DNA of 64,000 nt from Diphasiastrum complanatum (taxonomy: Eukaryota; Streptophyta; Lycopodiopsida; Lycopodiales; Lycopodiaceae), in NCBI GenBank assembly GCA_029204225.1, contig CM055096.1, positions 39,904,461-39,968,460 of the forward strand, given 5' to 3'. Made by a program: the position numbers and the translations under genes. Positions 22,930 to 33,195 of this stretch are shown here, one piece after another. Under the pieces are notes generated by a model that saw only the letters and a program-made list of their open reading frames with translations, had not been told where the DNA came from and ran no database searches. Every line of letters begins with the position of its first letter. Positions within the stretch are counted from its first letter, which is position 1.

Positions 22930-23665
22930 TGTGAAAAATTGAAAAAGATTATCTATGTTAGATATAGGGGTCTTCTGTTTTTTTATATCAAGCATCTAGG
23001 TGTAGGATGTTGATAGGAACAAATTTGGCATAAATGGCAAATTATGCATTTCCACTTGTAGTGCCACTATTGAGCCAAAATAGAGTAAGAGGCTAAACTC
23101 GTGCCAATTAGAGTGTAGACAAGTGTAATGCTTTTGTTTGATGAATTCTAAGAGGTCCAATAGGATTTAGAGGTGGAACCATGTGAGGTCCAATAAGAAT
23201 TTGAGGTTTGCTTGAAAATGGTCCAATAGAATTAAGAGGTGCATGGATCAATGGTCCAATAGGATTAAGAGGTGGAAAAGTGTGGCCCAATAATAGTTAA
23301 GCATAGTGGTAGCTCATGGATCTACTAGTATCATTGTACTCCTCATTTGGATCTAATTGATTTTGGAGATTGAGCGGATTTTGAGTGTTATTAAATTTCT
23401 AGCTTTCTCTCTCTACACGAGAGTTCATGATGATTTTCTCTCTCTACTTGAGGAGATAAGCTTGTTTTTACTTAGAATAATTTTTGAATACTTCCCACAC
23501 ATGTGAGTGAGAGTTGGAAGTGATTGAATGCATGTAGTAGTGTGTTTTTGCCATAGAATCAAAGATAAATCTTGAATCTCAATCTAGTCTTGATCTTGGT
23601 GCATCTACACACCTTAGGAGATCACAAGTACATGTTGTGGATAGTCCACACGTGTGAAATCTACA
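22930..23665 (+). repeat. 5' LTR of copia C (736 bp)
   Basis: It runs TGTGAAAAATTG to ATCTACA and aligns end to end with 28039-28772 with few differences. It includes a run of GGTCCAATA-type units (about 23153-23290) and CACGTGTG motifs near its end. Confidence 0.92.
23153..23290 (+). repeat. Short tandem repeats inside copia C LTR
   Basis: Units around GGTCCAATAGRATTTAGAGG recur about five times at roughly 29-38 base spacing, and again in the 3' LTR (about 28261-28398). They create repetitive open frames on the minus strand that are not genes. Confidence 0.8.
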
Positions 23666-23680
23666 TGGTATAAGAGCCTA
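23666..23680 (+). other. Primer binding site of copia C
   Basis: TGGTATAAGAGCCTA follows the LTR directly and has one change in the core of the tRNA-Met site. Confidence 0.85.
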
Positions 23681-24342
23681 CCTAAGGTTACCATACATTT
23701 TGATCCATTTAAGTGAAAACTATTCATCAATCTTGAGCTAGAAATTGTCAAGGTCCATTTTCCTAGCTATCTTGCTCAATTTTGGATCAAAAGAGATCAA
23801 AAGGACATTGATTGGGTCTGACCTGGTACTGTATGGAATCAGGTGCTCAGACACATGTGAGGAACATCCAATTTCAGTTTGGGAGTTCCCTCTCGTGCTT
23901 GATCCATTTATCTTGCTTGATAGCTTGTTTTGAAGCTATTTTTGTCTGATTTCTGATGCAATCAGTTTCATTCCATTTGTTTGAGCCAATCAAAAGTTAT
24001 AAGCTTTTGAAGAGGGTTAGGTAGGGGCACCTAGACCTGGGTGGACACATTTGTTTTGGTCAAGAGATTGCTTGGTTGATCCAAAATCATAGTTGAAAGC
24101 TTACCAATCTCGTTTCTTAGTGTACTTCACATGTGCTAAGAGTGTTTGATCCTAACTTTTTCCATAGTCCATCATTTGATGTGAAATAGATCTTGTTTTA
24201 GAGAGATTTGTGTAGCTAGTGAGAATCAATTCACAAATAGTTGCAAGATCTTTCATAGGAGGAGATAGTACTCCATTATTGGATCCTATTGAGAGTGTGT
24301 AGCAACATTTATTGTTCATCATTTGAGTTTTCTTCACTTCAA

Positions 24343-25260
24343 ATGTCTTCCATGGGTTCATCCTTGTTGGAACCAAGTGAAAAATTGTCCACTTTAAACT
24401 ATTCAATTTGGAAAATGAGGACGGAGTCCATCTTGATCCTTCAAGACGTGATGGACATAGTTCTTGGCCTTGAAGAAGAACTACAAGTTCTTCAAGAAGT
24501 TCAAAAATACAAAAAGAGAGCTAGGATGGCTCTCCACTACATTAAGATGAATGTCTCTAATGAGGTATTGAGGGAGATAGGTACTTGTACAACAGCCAAA
24601 GAAGCTTGGGATTGTCTCAAGGCTATCTATGAGGCTAAGAATACCTCTAGGCTTCTCACTCTTAGGAATCAAATCTTTCAAAGTAGCCAAAAGAGTGATG
24701 AGAGTGCATCTAGTTATGTTTTGAGAGTAAAAGATATTCATAGAGAACTTGCTTGCATTGGTGATTCCATCAATCAAAATGAGCTAGTCCAAGTCATTCT
24801 CAATGGCTTGAGAAGTGAATTTGATGACCTTGTCCAATCCTATGCCATTAAGGAGGAGCTACCAAGTTTGGAGGCTCTCCAAAGTGTACTAATTTCAGAA
24901 GAATCAAGACAAAAGTACAAGCTCTTGAGGATGGACAAGCTTTCTCTCACTCGTAATGATGACAAAGCTCTCTTTGCGAAGGATAAGCACAAAGGGAGGA
25001 GCAAGAACCAACATCAACAATCCTCAAGCAAGGACAAAGTCAAATACAAAGACAAATATGAGTAGGAAGATGATTCCTCTAATGCTTCATCATCCAAGCT
25101 CAAGAAGAAGAAGATCAAGTGCTTTTATTGTGACTAGAAAGGCCATTATGCCACCAATTGCTTCAAGAAGAAGAATCAACTCAAGCAAGCCAACATTACC
25201 AATGAGAAGGAAGACACTATTGCAAGTGATGGAGAGGGATCTCTTATGGTCTCTAGTTTC
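24343..25260 (+). pseudogene. gag of copia C (broken)
   Basis: ATG 24343 opens a full-length copia capsid (NYSIWKMRTESILILQDV, LVQVILNGLRSEF). It is open for 240 codons until TAG at 25063-25065. The zinc knuckle follows at about 25120-25161 (CFYCD, stop, KGHYATNC) with a TAG inside it. A leader of about 660 bases without frames lies upstream. The capsid itself is the best preserved in the window. Confidence 0.9.
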
Positions 25261-26744
25261 TCATCTACTCCTTTCAAGAAGGACGGCCTATGATATATTG
25301 ATAGTGGAGCCTCTTCACATATGTGTAGCTCCAAGGACTCTTTCTCTTCTATTGCACCTTATGATCGAGTCAAGAAATCAATATACACTACAAATGATTT
25401 TGAATGTCCTGTTGAAGGCATAGGGAACATTCCCTTGAAGCTTGCATCCTCTAAAGTTCTTTCTCTCTCTAAAGTTCTTTATGTACCTAAGCTTACTAAG
25501 AATCTCATTAGTGTTGGCCAATTGCTTGATAATGGCCTTGATGTAAAATTCAATGTTGATACTTGCACTCTCAAGAAGAATGATGAGATACTTGCATTAG
25601 GATCTAGATCTGGAGGCATCTATAAACTAGATCCAAATGAGTATGTGAATGCTTGTAATGTTGCTCTTGTGAACAAGCTCTCTATGGAGGAATTATGGCA
25701 TAGGAGATTGGGACATCCCAACTACAAATCCATGCTCTCTATGATCAAAGAGGCCAAAGCTATTGGCTTGCCAAAGTCATTCTCCAAGAAGATCAAGCCT
25801 TGTGAGCCTTGTGCTATTGCTAAATCTCACAAAAAGCCATTTACAAGATCTTCTATCAAAAGCAAGCATCCTTTGGAGTTAATCCACTCGGATGTGCATT
25901 TCTCATCAACTATAAGCAAGGGAGGAGCCACTTGTTTTGTTACTTTCATTGGTGATTTCACAAGATTCACTTGGATATATCTTCTTGCTTCTAAATCTAT
26001 GGTGTTTGATCACTTCCTTATTTTCAAAGCTTATGTAGAGAAGCAATTCTCATTCAAGATTAAAGCTCTTAGATGTGATGGAGGAGGTGAATATATCTCC
26101 AATAAATTTCATCATTTTTGTGAGCTTGAAGGCATCAAAAGAGAGTTCTCTTGTGCCTACTCTCCATCTCAAAATGGAGTGGCCGAGAGAAAGAATAGAT
26201 CTCTATGTGAATGTGCAAAATCTATGAGAATTGAGGCATCTTTGCCCAAAGATTTTTGGGGAGAAGCCATTAATTGTGCAAATTATCTTTGCAATAGGCT
26301 CCCACATATAGCTCTTGGAGGAAAGTCACCATATGAAATCTTATATTTGAAGAAGCTAAGGTTGATCACCTTAGAGTTTTTGGAAGCATATGCTTTGCCC
26401 ATATTCCCTTGGAAACAAGGAAGAAGGAAGATCCTAGTGCATGCAAAGGGATCATGGTTGAATACTCATCCATCAAGAAGGCCTATAGAGTCTTTGTACT
26501 CTCTACTTCTCAACTTATTGAAAGTAGAGATGTTGTCTTTCATGAAGATCAACATTCATCTTTTGAAGAGGCCAAGATCAAGAAGTCTATGAATGCATCA
26601 CCTATTATTGATTTTGAAGACAATTATGATGTGATGGGGTCGAGAATTGAAGATAACTCTCCTCGGATTTTCTCACCAAGAAGATCCATGAGAGATAGAT
26701 CCGAGCCTAAGAGGCTCTCATATGTTGACAAAGGCAAACACTAG
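25261..26744 (+). pseudogene. Protease and integrase of copia C (broken)
   Basis: TGA replaces the Trp before the active site YIDSGASSHM (about 25300); the DSGA motif itself is intact. An open frame from 25321 carries the gag-pre-integrase HHCC finger (LWHRRLGHP, CEPCAIAKSH) and the integrase core with HSDVHFSS, RCDGGGEYIS and NGVAERKNRS, keeping the D, D, E residues. A frameshift near 26350 moves the C-terminal part (PLETRKKEDPSACKG) to another frame, which ends with TAG at 26742-26744. Confidence 0.9.
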
Positions 26745-27511
26745 ATCTTGATTCCACTAATTATGTTTTTTATGTCTCTCATGAAGAGCCAAAGAATGTA
26801 CAAGAGGCACTCAATACCAAGGAGTGGTATGATGCCATGAAGCAAGAGTATGATGCATTGATCACCAAAAATACTTGGGAGCTTATGGATCCTCCATCCA
26901 ACAAGCATGTGATTGGTTGCAAGTGGGTATTTCAAATCAAGTTCAATCATGATGGCACCATCAACAAGTATAAAGCAAGATTATGTGCCAAAGGATTTGC
27001 TCAAATCCATGGCCTTGATTATGAGGAGACCTTTGCACCCATTGCAAAGATGGTGACAATAAGAATGCTTATTTCTCTTGCTTGTTTCTTTAAGTGGAAG
27101 GTGTTCCAATTAGATGTATCCAATGCTTTTCTAAATGGTTATCTTGAGGAGGAGATCTATATGGAACAACCTCAAGGATTCATCAAGGATGAGTCCAAAG
27201 TGTGTTTGCTCTTCAAAAGTCTTTATGGACTCAAGCAAGCACCAAGATCATGGTATTCAAGACTTTATTCTTTTCTTATCTCACTAGGATCTACTCTTAG
27301 TGACTATGATCCTTCCATGTATCTAAAGTTTGTTGATAGCAAAATTGTCATTCTTCTAATTTATGTTGATGACATTATTCTTTGTAAAAGTTGTATCAAG
27401 TTAGTTGATGAAACTAAGCTAGCACTTGGATGTGAGTTTAAAATGCAAGATCTAGGAGAGATATATTACATCCGCCAAGAGGATTTTAAGATATGTATCT
27501 TCATCTTGTGA
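26745..27511 (+). pseudogene. Reverse transcriptase of copia C (broken)
   Basis: A frameshift near 26745 precedes the open frame at 26837. RT motifs are clear: NTWELMDPPSNKHVIGCKW, FQLDVSNAFLNG with the first catalytic Asp (about 27108), SLYGLKQAPRSWYSRL and the YVDDIIL box (about 27362). Homology stops at EIYYI, after which the reading becomes unrelated for a few codons. The segment that normally joins RT to RNase H is deleted. Confidence 0.9.
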
Positions 27512-28023
27512 TTATGGTCTACTTTATAAAAGTGAAGATCTATCCATTGTTGGCTACTCGGATTCGAACTTTGCAAGTAACAAGATGGATCGGAAGTCTA
27601 TTAGTGCATACACTATCTTTCTTGGAGGCAATCTAATATCTTGGCTTTCCAAAAAGCAAGATACTATATCTCTCTCTTCATGTGAGGCTGAGTACAAAGC
27701 ACTCACTACAACTACCAAAGAGGTTTTTTGGATCAAGAGGTTATTAATGGAGCTAAAGTGCATCAAGGAAGATGATCGAGTGTCATAACATCTCGGCCCA
27801 AGCTCTTGCCAATAATCCCATATTTCATGCAAGAAGCAAGCACATAGAAGTGGCACACCATTTTTTGAGAGAAAAGCTTATTGGAGGAGAAATCTATTTG
27901 GAGCATGTCAACTCGTCCTCTTGTATTGCCGACCTACTCACCAAGCCTTTGAGCAAAAGTGCTTTCATCAAGCATAGATCTAATCTTGGAGTTATATCAA
28001 GATCAATGCTTAAATCTTCATAG
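27512..28023 (+). pseudogene. RNase H of copia C (broken)
   Basis: Motifs YSDSNFASNKMDRKS and SSCEAEYKALT contain the catalytic Asp and Glu. A frameshift near 27785 separates the C-terminal part (HARSKHIEVAHHFLREKL, ADLLTKPLSK), which ends at 28021-28023 just before the 3' LTR. Confidence 0.9.
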
Positions 28024-28038
28024 ATAATTTTTTAGGAG

Positions 28039-28772
28039 TGTGAAGAATTGAAAAAGATTATCTATGTTAGATATAGGGGTCTTATGTTTTTTATATCAAG
28101 CATCTAGGTGTAGGATGTTGATAGGAACAAATTTGGCATAAATGGCAAATTATGCATTTCCACTTGTAGTGCCATTATTGAGCCAATATAGAGTAAGAGG
28201 CTAAACTCGTGCCAATTAGAGTGTAGACAAGTGTAATGCTTTTGTTTGATGAATTCTAAGAGGTCCAATAGGATTTAGAGATGGAACCATGTGAGGTCCA
28301 ATAAGAATTTGAGGTTTGCTTGAAAATGGTCCAATAGAATTAAGAGGTGCATGGATCAATGGTCCAATAGGGTTAAGAGGTGGCAAAGTGTGGTCCAATC
28401 ATAGTTAAGCATAGTGGTAGCTCGTGGATCTACTAGTATCATTGTACTCCACATTTGGATCTAATTGATTTTGGAGATTGAGTGGATTTTGAGTGTTATT
28501 GGATTTCTAGCTTTCTCTCTCTACTCGAGAGCTCATTATGATTTCTCTCTCTACCTGAGAAGAGCAGCTTGTTTTTACTTAGAATAATTTTTGAATACTT
28601 CCCACATGTGTGAGTGAGAGTTGGAAGTGATTGAATGCATGTAGTAGTGTGTTTTTGCCATAGAATCAAAGATAGATCTTGAATCTCAATCTAGTCTTGA
28701 TCTTGGTGCATCTACACACCTTAGGAGATCACAAGTACATGTTGTGGACAGTCCACACGTGTGAAATCTACA
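28039..28772 (+). repeat. 3' LTR of copia C (734 bp)
   Basis: It begins TGTGAAGAATTG after TTTTTTAGGAG and ends ATCTACA. It matches the 5' LTR end to end with few differences, which suggests a comparatively young insertion. Confidence 0.92.
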
Positions 28773-30121
28773 TTATAGTCACATCTTGACATGTAAAATT
28801 GATGTAAGAAATAGTGAAGCATCCAATTTGGACACTATTCTCTATATCAATGTTGGAGGGTTTGCACAATTCTTGCCGCAATTCTAACCTCAACACCAAG
28901 ATCAGGGAGGCATGGATACAAGTTTATATGGGACAGAAATCCAAGATATATCAGATGTCCAGGCCACAGAAGAAGGACCATCCACATCAAGGCCGAGGCC
29001 CAGGCCTTTGTTTCAAAAACTGATCACCATCGAGGACCAGATCCAAAGCTTTTTGCATCAACACCCACATGAGTCCTTGAGGGTTGGATGGGTTATCAAG
29101 CTCAAGACCTCTAAGATAGAGGCAAAGAAGGAGTTGGATAAACTACTAGCATTGGGCGAGCAACCAACTTGGCGAAAAACATTTTTTGAGAAAGCTCCGG
29201 ATTCCATCAGGAGTTATGTCGCAAGCCCTCGACAATTGCGGGTAGATGTAGGAATCAACATTGTGGTAATTCATTAAGACTGGGATTATGGTTTAAGTCT
29301 TTAAAATCCATTGATAACCCCTTTCTTGATATTCTTGAAGTCCAAGAATCAAGAAATGTGTGTTTCTTGATCCTTGGAACTTTAATATGTTGTCCATTTA
29401 GTTCTGGTTTGTTTATAAATTAATGCAGATAGGTTAGTTAGTTTAGGATTTGACTTTACTTTGATTTTACAATAGTAGAAGTGGGTTCTTGGTGTTCAAC
29501 CACATTCTGTTTGATCCTTACATTGAACACTTGGTCTATATGACTAGAGTAGGAAATCTTGATTTGTAATTTGTTTGCACAATGCGTGGGGTGAGCGTGA
29601 GGAGGTTGAGATGTCAAGTTTTCACTCACCCCACGCACTGTGCAAACAAATTTGAAAATGTGTTTGAAAATGCAAAAAATGTGACACTCTTTGGCTTTTG
29701 GCCTTGTCCTTACCTAAAGGCAAGCTTTGCCCTTTTAAAGGCAGCTGTCGCATTTTTCGCCTGTCTAATTTTACATGTAAATATGCAAACTGTGCAACTG
29801 TTGCATTTTTTTTGCATTTTTCATCTGTCAAATATTACGAGTAAAAATGCAGACTCTTGCGATAAACATTTCAAATATGCAGACTGTGGGACAACACAAG
29901 TAAAAATGTAGCAACATGAATGGAGGCAGATTAACATAGGATTTAGGAGAGTGGAGGAAACAAATCCAACATCTATGTGTTAGATTTGCTAGATTTGGTG
30001 CAAGAGAGAGATTTGAGAGGTTCCATATATTTGTGATTTCTTCTTGGGTTCATTTATTGACATTCAAGAGAGTGCTTTGTGCGTTGGAATAGTTTGAAAG
30101 AGAAGATCAAGTCATTGCAAC
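28773..30121 (+). other. Unassigned stretch with an open frame and a long hairpin
   Basis: A 121-codon frame at 28912-29277 is open (PRPRPLFQKLITIEDQIQ, TPDS-like segment EKAPDSIRSYVAS) but belongs to no family I recognise. It could be the end of an unknown retroelement gag. A 27-bp inverted repeat lies at 29569-29651, and imperfect direct repeats of GCATTTTT/AAATATGCA type at 29748-29890. The last 200 bases look like a copia leader that precedes the gag start at 30122. Confidence 0.45.
29569..29651. repeat. Inverted repeat, 27-bp arms, 29-base loop
   Basis: The left arm 29569-29595 pairs with 29625-29651 at 26 of 27 positions. The arms include GCGTGGGGTGAG and its complement. No transposon ends or target duplication are evident around it. 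Confidence 0.9.
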
Positions 30122-30208
30122 ATGGCAACATCAAGTGGCTTCATGCTGGAAGGCAATGATAAGCTTACCTCAACAAATTATTCTACTTGGAAGGTGAGAA
30201 TGGTTTCT
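30122..30208 (+). pseudogene. copia gag start fragment
   Basis: ATG 30122 reads 29 codons of a copia capsid N-terminus (EGNDKLTSTNYSTWKVRM, compare copia D and C) and then stops at TGA 30209. Unrelated sequence follows. It is a truncated element start without visible LTR. Confidence 0.7.
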
Positions 30209-30576
30209 TGATTTTACGATGCCAACCCAAGCAGAAGGGACAGAGTTTTGTTGTAGTACTTTCTTTTATGTCCTGCCTGTCAGAGGACTACTGAGAGATG
30301 CCGCTCTTGAACGTACTGACATTCTACATAGGATGCAAGCCAAGAACGCTCATTCACAGATCAGCATGCAAACGAATGAATGTTTAGTAGTTTCTACTGC
30401 TGCTTGCTCTAAAAACGGATTGAAATTAGATCCTACACTACACTGAACTGAGCTACATTTGCATAAACTGATAAACAAGAAGCAAGAACTATTCTACAAC
30501 ATGTTAGAAGTCCAAGAATCAAGAAACTAACCAGCCTTTTGATTCTTGGACATCCCAAGAACATCAAGAGCTAGAA
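30209..30576 (+). other. Unassigned stretch with a 13-bp hairpin
   Basis: No domain is seen. GTCCAAGAATCAA (30510-30522) and its complement (30539-30551) form a perfect short hairpin. The same 13-mer also occurs once at about 29340. Confidence 0.5.
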
Positions 30577-31055
30577 TGTTAGAGAATATGCAAGATTTAT
30601 GCCACATTTCTAGCCTATTTAGTTTACTTGAATGTTGGCTCCTACATTAATCCACAAGAAAACATGAAATCTAATCCACAACTAGGAAAGCAAGAAAACT
30701 AATCCACTCTAAATCCACAACCACACACAATATGAATGGAAGGGCATGATCATAGGGGCATCACTCAAGAGAACCATCATGATCAAGGAGCTTAGTGTAG
30801 CATCAAACTCATGAGAAATCTTCTTATTAAGCATGGAGTAGATACAATGCAAAGCTCCTCTTTACAAAGAGGGAGTCTCTTAAATAAGCAAGAGAGCTCC
30901 TTAGGTGGCATCCTAGTGGAATTTTCACATTTCACAAATTACAAGTGAATAATGCTCTCCACTAGAGGTCACCATCAAAAGGTGGCTCACTCTACTTTCT
31001 TTAAGAGGGGTCTACTTGCATTTATTACATTTTCCTAGAAATACTATTTCCTACA
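30577..31055 (-). repeat. Probable 3' LTR of gypsy H2 (479 bp)
   Basis: On the minus strand it begins TGTAGGAAATAG and ends TCTAACA. A TATTTAAG box (about 30887-30880) lies about 70 bases before an AATAAG signal, the usual LTR layout. It lies directly downstream of the truncated pol of H2, behind a weak purine stretch. Without a partner LTR the assignment and edges are inferred; it could be a solo LTR of another family. Confidence 0.55.
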
Positions 31056-31249
31056 TGGTCATTCCATCTTCCGGGATTCACCATGAGGCTTACACAGTTC
31101 TTGCATGTCTTTCCTAGCTAGTATTTCTCGGCTCTCATACTCGGCTCTCAGTCTTCGTTCATCTTGTCTTCTCAGAGACCTCCTCGGTCTAAGGTGAGAG
31201 GTGTTCTTGAGTTGCTCTGTTCGAGTATCTTGGGGATTCGACAGAATCA

Positions 31250-32200
31250 GCCAACAAATTTGCATGTCCCATAAAAACATAGACTCCTCAAATTGTTCCT
31301 AGCGGTGGTAGCTCAATAATGACTTCGATTTTGGAATAATCTGTAGCAATGCCATGTCTTGATATTACTTGTCCAAGGACAACCCCATGAGTGACCCAAA
31401 TTTGACATTTTTCTGGATTTAAGGAGATTTGGTATTTCTGACAACGTTCAATTACTTTTTCCAAATGATCCAAGTGGTCGGTATCTGCACTATGGACTCC
31501 GAGATCATCCAAGTAGATTTCAAAAAATTTCTGCAAGTACTCCTTAAAGGCAAATTGCATCACTTGTTGAATTGAATTAGGTGCATTACAAAGTCCAAAT
31601 GACATAACTTTAAAAGCATAAGTTTCCCATTATGTTGCAAAAGTTGTTTTGTGGCGATCCGTAGGTGCTATCTTAACTTGGTTATAACTACTAAATCCAT
31701 CCAAAAAACTGTATGCTTCTACTCCAACAAGAAGGTCGAATATGCTTTCAGTAAAGGGTAATGAAAAGTGACCCTTTCGTGTCAGTTTGTTCAAATCTTT
31801 GAGATTCACACAAATTCTCATCTTCCCATTCTTCTTAGGAATGACAACAATTGGCGAAACCTATTCTGTATGTTTGATTTCATAAATAAAGTCAGTTTCA
31901 AGTAGTCTTTTCAGCTCTTTCTTTATAAGATCCATAACATTTGGATTACAATGATAAAACCTTGTGACCTTTGGAACTGCATCAAGCATTAAGGGTATCG
32001 TATGCTCAATAACCGAGGTAGGAATCCCTTTGAGATCCTTGTACGTCCAAGCAAAACAATCTTGATATTTGATTAATACTTCCTTAACACATGAAATTGT
32101 TCGAGAGAAAGCTGCATTCCAACTTGAACAATCTTTTCTAGCTCTCCTGGTTCAGCAAGATTCATTGGCTGAGGTCCATCGTGAACCTCCTTTGTTTCTA
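31250..32200 (-). pseudogene. Reverse transcriptase of gypsy H2 (broken)
   Basis: Motifs on the minus strand are KYQDCFAWTYKDLKGIP, VSPIVVIPKKNGKMRICVN, YSFLDGFSSYNQ with the first catalytic Asp, MSFGLCNAPNSIQQVMQ and the YLDDLGVHS box (about 31520). A stop replaces a residue near 31853 and another lies at about 31630. After FMGHAN (about 31245) RT ends; RNase H and integrase are absent. Confidence 0.85.
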
Positions 32201-33195
32201 GTTCTTTCTCTTCAGGTTCACGATGAGCTTTGGTAACGTAATCACCACATCATCCAAAGTATAGCGTTTGAAATGCTCAGGCATATCATGCTGGACTTCT
32301 TCTGATTGTTCCTTCTCATAAGGGTTGATCTTTGATCTCCGTTTAGCTTTCTTGATAGGAATCAATCTTCGAGGTGATGACGCTCTAGAAGATGTGCTTT
32401 TCTTTGAAGGTGACGACCTCCTTGATGGTGATTTCCTATGAGAACTTTTACTTGAAGTATCATCCTTGACCTTTCCTTTTCTTTTATCCAATGAAGGTGG
32501 TACATTCTTAGAATCAACTTTTCGAGATGATTTTTCTCATTTCAGGACCGTATTATAGTGTTGCTTAGCTTGTTTCTTTGTCATAGGTCTTGCCATTTTG
32601 TCTTCCTTCAATATAACTACTTTTGGCGGTTTTATTGCTGGTCCATTTGGAATATCTTGAACTCCATATCTTGTAGGATCCATATGATTGAGAATCTGCT
32701 CATCCATAAGTTTTGCCTCTCCATCGTAAGTCAAAGCATTACTAACATGTATTAGATCATCTTCAATCGAATCTGGAATCGATTCAGTTGATATCCAAAC
32801 TAGGTTCATTATATTCAAAGGAAAAGTGATCGGCGTATCCAAAGTTTAATCAAGTAAGGAAATTTTGCTCAATTCGGATTGATTATCTACTTTGATCGCA
32901 GGCTCACGATTCTCAAAAGTAATTTTGTCGGTGCCCCAGTTATGATTTACTTGCACAACTCGTAACCATGGATGTCTCAATAAAACTTGATATACATTTG
33001 GTGCATCAGGTAAGTCCATTACTACAAAAGTAATGACAAATTGCACTCCAACTATTTTGACAGATATGTCTTCAACCATTCCTCTCGGATGGTGGACTGA
33101 TCAAATAGCTTAATGGCAAAAGTGGCAAGCTTCAGCTTGGTAAGTCTCTATTTTGCACATAGCTTGATTGAAATCAAATTAACTCCATCAATCAC
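32198..33195 (-). pseudogene. Protease and linker of gypsy H2 (broken)
   Basis: The active-site region is damaged: AVIDGVNLIS (about 33190-33160) lacks residues present as VDGGSSVNLIS in H1. The blocks ATFAIKLFDQS, VEDISVKIVGVQFVITFVV (from about 33080) and HPWLRVVQVNHNWG follow. A Ser/Arg/Lys-rich linker (32491-32300) precedes RT. H1 and H2 differ by lesions at different places, so they decayed independently. Confidence 0.8.

Larger units (their letters stand above)
22930..28772 (+). mobile_element. Ty1/copia retrotransposon C, nearly full length, dead
   Basis: It has 5' LTR 22930-23665, primer site 23666, leader, gag, protease, integrase, RT, RNase H and 3' LTR 28039-28772. The only large loss is between RT and RNase H (near 27480-27510). 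At least three in-frame stops and three frameshifts break the polyprotein. Flanking TTCTA/TTATA is probably the target duplication with one change. All five domains are recognisable in copia order. Confidence 0.93.

Noticed and set aside
22446-22934. A 162-codon open frame as a host gene
   Set aside because: No domain, no splice context, and its end lies in the copia C LTR, so the frame end is accidental.
23108-23290. Minus-strand open frame of Pro/Ile/Gly repeats in copia C LTR (also at 28216-28398)
   Set aside because: It is generated by short tandem repeats in the LTR and appears in both LTR copies.
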